Positions 63,790 to 64,000 of a stretch of DNA of 64,000 bases are shown in pieces; position 1 is the stretch's first letter, and every line of letters starts with the position of its first letter. The stretch is from Caldalkalibacillus salinus (lineage in GTDB: Bacteria > Bacillota > Bacilli > Caldalkalibacillales > JCM-10596). The notes beneath the pieces were generated by a model. The model was not told where the DNA came from. It did not search any database and saw only the letters and a program-made list of their open reading frames with translations. The DNA is taken from contig NZ_JAERVL010000001.1 in NCBI RefSeq assembly GCF_016745835.1, positions 372,001-436,000 on the forward strand. The letters run 5' to 3'. Position numbers and translations under genes: made by a program.

Positions 63790-63875
63790 TTGTATAACAT
63801 TCCACCCATATACCGTACATAATTATTCGACAACTTTCGAATAAAAGTGATAAGAAAGAAAGGGGAAGGTTAATC

Positions 63876-64000
63876 ATGTTTGTCACAAAAGACATATCAT
63901 ATCTCTTGGTTTTTGTTATTGTACTTTGTGCCATTTTTTACACGATGTCTAACGTTATGGCTTCAGCAGAAGATTATCAGTATGAGTATATACAAGTTGA
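63876..64000 (+). CDS. yneA: Cell division suppressor YneA, N-terminal part (3' end outside window)
   Basis: Only 41 codons are visible. The product starts with a short head, a membrane helix (about residues 8-26, ISYLLVFVIVLCAIFYTM) and then a polar segment ending YEYIQV, where the LysM domain of YneA would begin. YneA is a LexA-controlled inhibitor of cell division that delays septation during DNA damage. Position (divergent from lexA, three LexA boxes, own promoter) decides the call. The ATG follows AAAGGGGAAGG. Confidence 0.82.
   Translation, partial: MFVTKDISYLLVFVIVLCAIFYTMSNVMASAEDYQYEYIQV

Noticed and set aside
1-64000. CRISPR arrays, insertion sequences, prophage, tRNA or rRNA genes
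   Set aside because: No regularly spaced direct repeats, transposase or integrase motifs, or tRNA/rRNA-like stretches were noticed on reading; a dedicated scan (tRNAscan-SE, barrnap, ISfinder) was not possible.

Overview
The window is chromosomal DNA from an aerobic, endospore-forming member of the Bacillaceae (Firmicutes, moderate-to-low GC). The evidence is the presence of spoVS, cotE, spoVK, ricA and a KinA/E-like kinase, the Bacillus-type order of recA-rny-ymdB-spoVS, miaB-ricA-cotE, mutS-mutL, miaA-hfq and spoVK-hflX-ynbB-glnR-glnA, and Bacillus-type control sites (LexA, CcpA, GlnR/TnrA, SigH). The outward-facing part of cytochrome oxidase subunit II is very acidic (about 48 D/E against 13 K/R by my count), which hints at an alkaliphile or halophile; that is inference. 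No rRNA, tRNA, CRISPR, prophage, transposase or insertion sequence was seen.

Layout: 1-932 end of a DEAD-box RNA helicase. 1002-6167 recA with a LexA box, recX, RNase Y (rny), ymdB, and spoVS behind a full-match SigH promoter. 6234-12575 a membrane-type dipeptidase, a two-subunit 2-oxoacid:ferredoxin oxidoreductase, and tdh-kbl for threonine breakdown. 12663-18140 a caa3 cytochrome oxidase set (ctaC-D-E-F, ctaG) followed by a second, diverged subunit IV gene. 18258-22464 miaB, ricA, cotE and a putative COOH-NH2 ligase (amidoligase) next to the coat gene. 22607-30848 mutS-mutL-(RsmJ-like methyltransferase)-miaA-hfq-PAS histidine kinase, closely packed. 30949-35016 bacilliredoxin, ywhD, an IscA-type protein and three poorly known genes. 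35017-39670 metA, a pair of fluoride channels (crcB), mgtE and an M42 peptidase.

39720-45541 is a tricarboxylate uptake module: CitA/DcuS-type kinase, response regulator and TctC-TctB-TctA transporter, with two candidate CcpA sites. 45550-52538 carries degV, the fructose operon fruR-fruK-fruA-IIA with a promoter covered by inverted repeats, and copC-copD. 52659-59588 carries a YczE-like membrane protein, a 33-residue membrane peptide, spoVK-hflX-ynbB and glnR-glnA with two GlnR boxes. 59716-64000 holds a secreted GH3 beta-glucosidase that lies between two copies of a related hairpin, an SRAP (YedK) protein, lexA, and the start of yneA divergent from it with three LexA boxes between.

Themes: SOS control at both ends of the window; RNA turnover and its modulators (RNase Y, YmdB, RicA, Hfq, a helicase); carbon-source control by CcpA and FruR; sporulation genes throughout. 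The most unusual items are the cotE-linked amidoligase, the tandem subunit IV paralogue, the probable non-AUG start of the sensor kinase, the GH3 gene bounded by duplicated hairpins, and the two tiny ORFs with their own hairpins.
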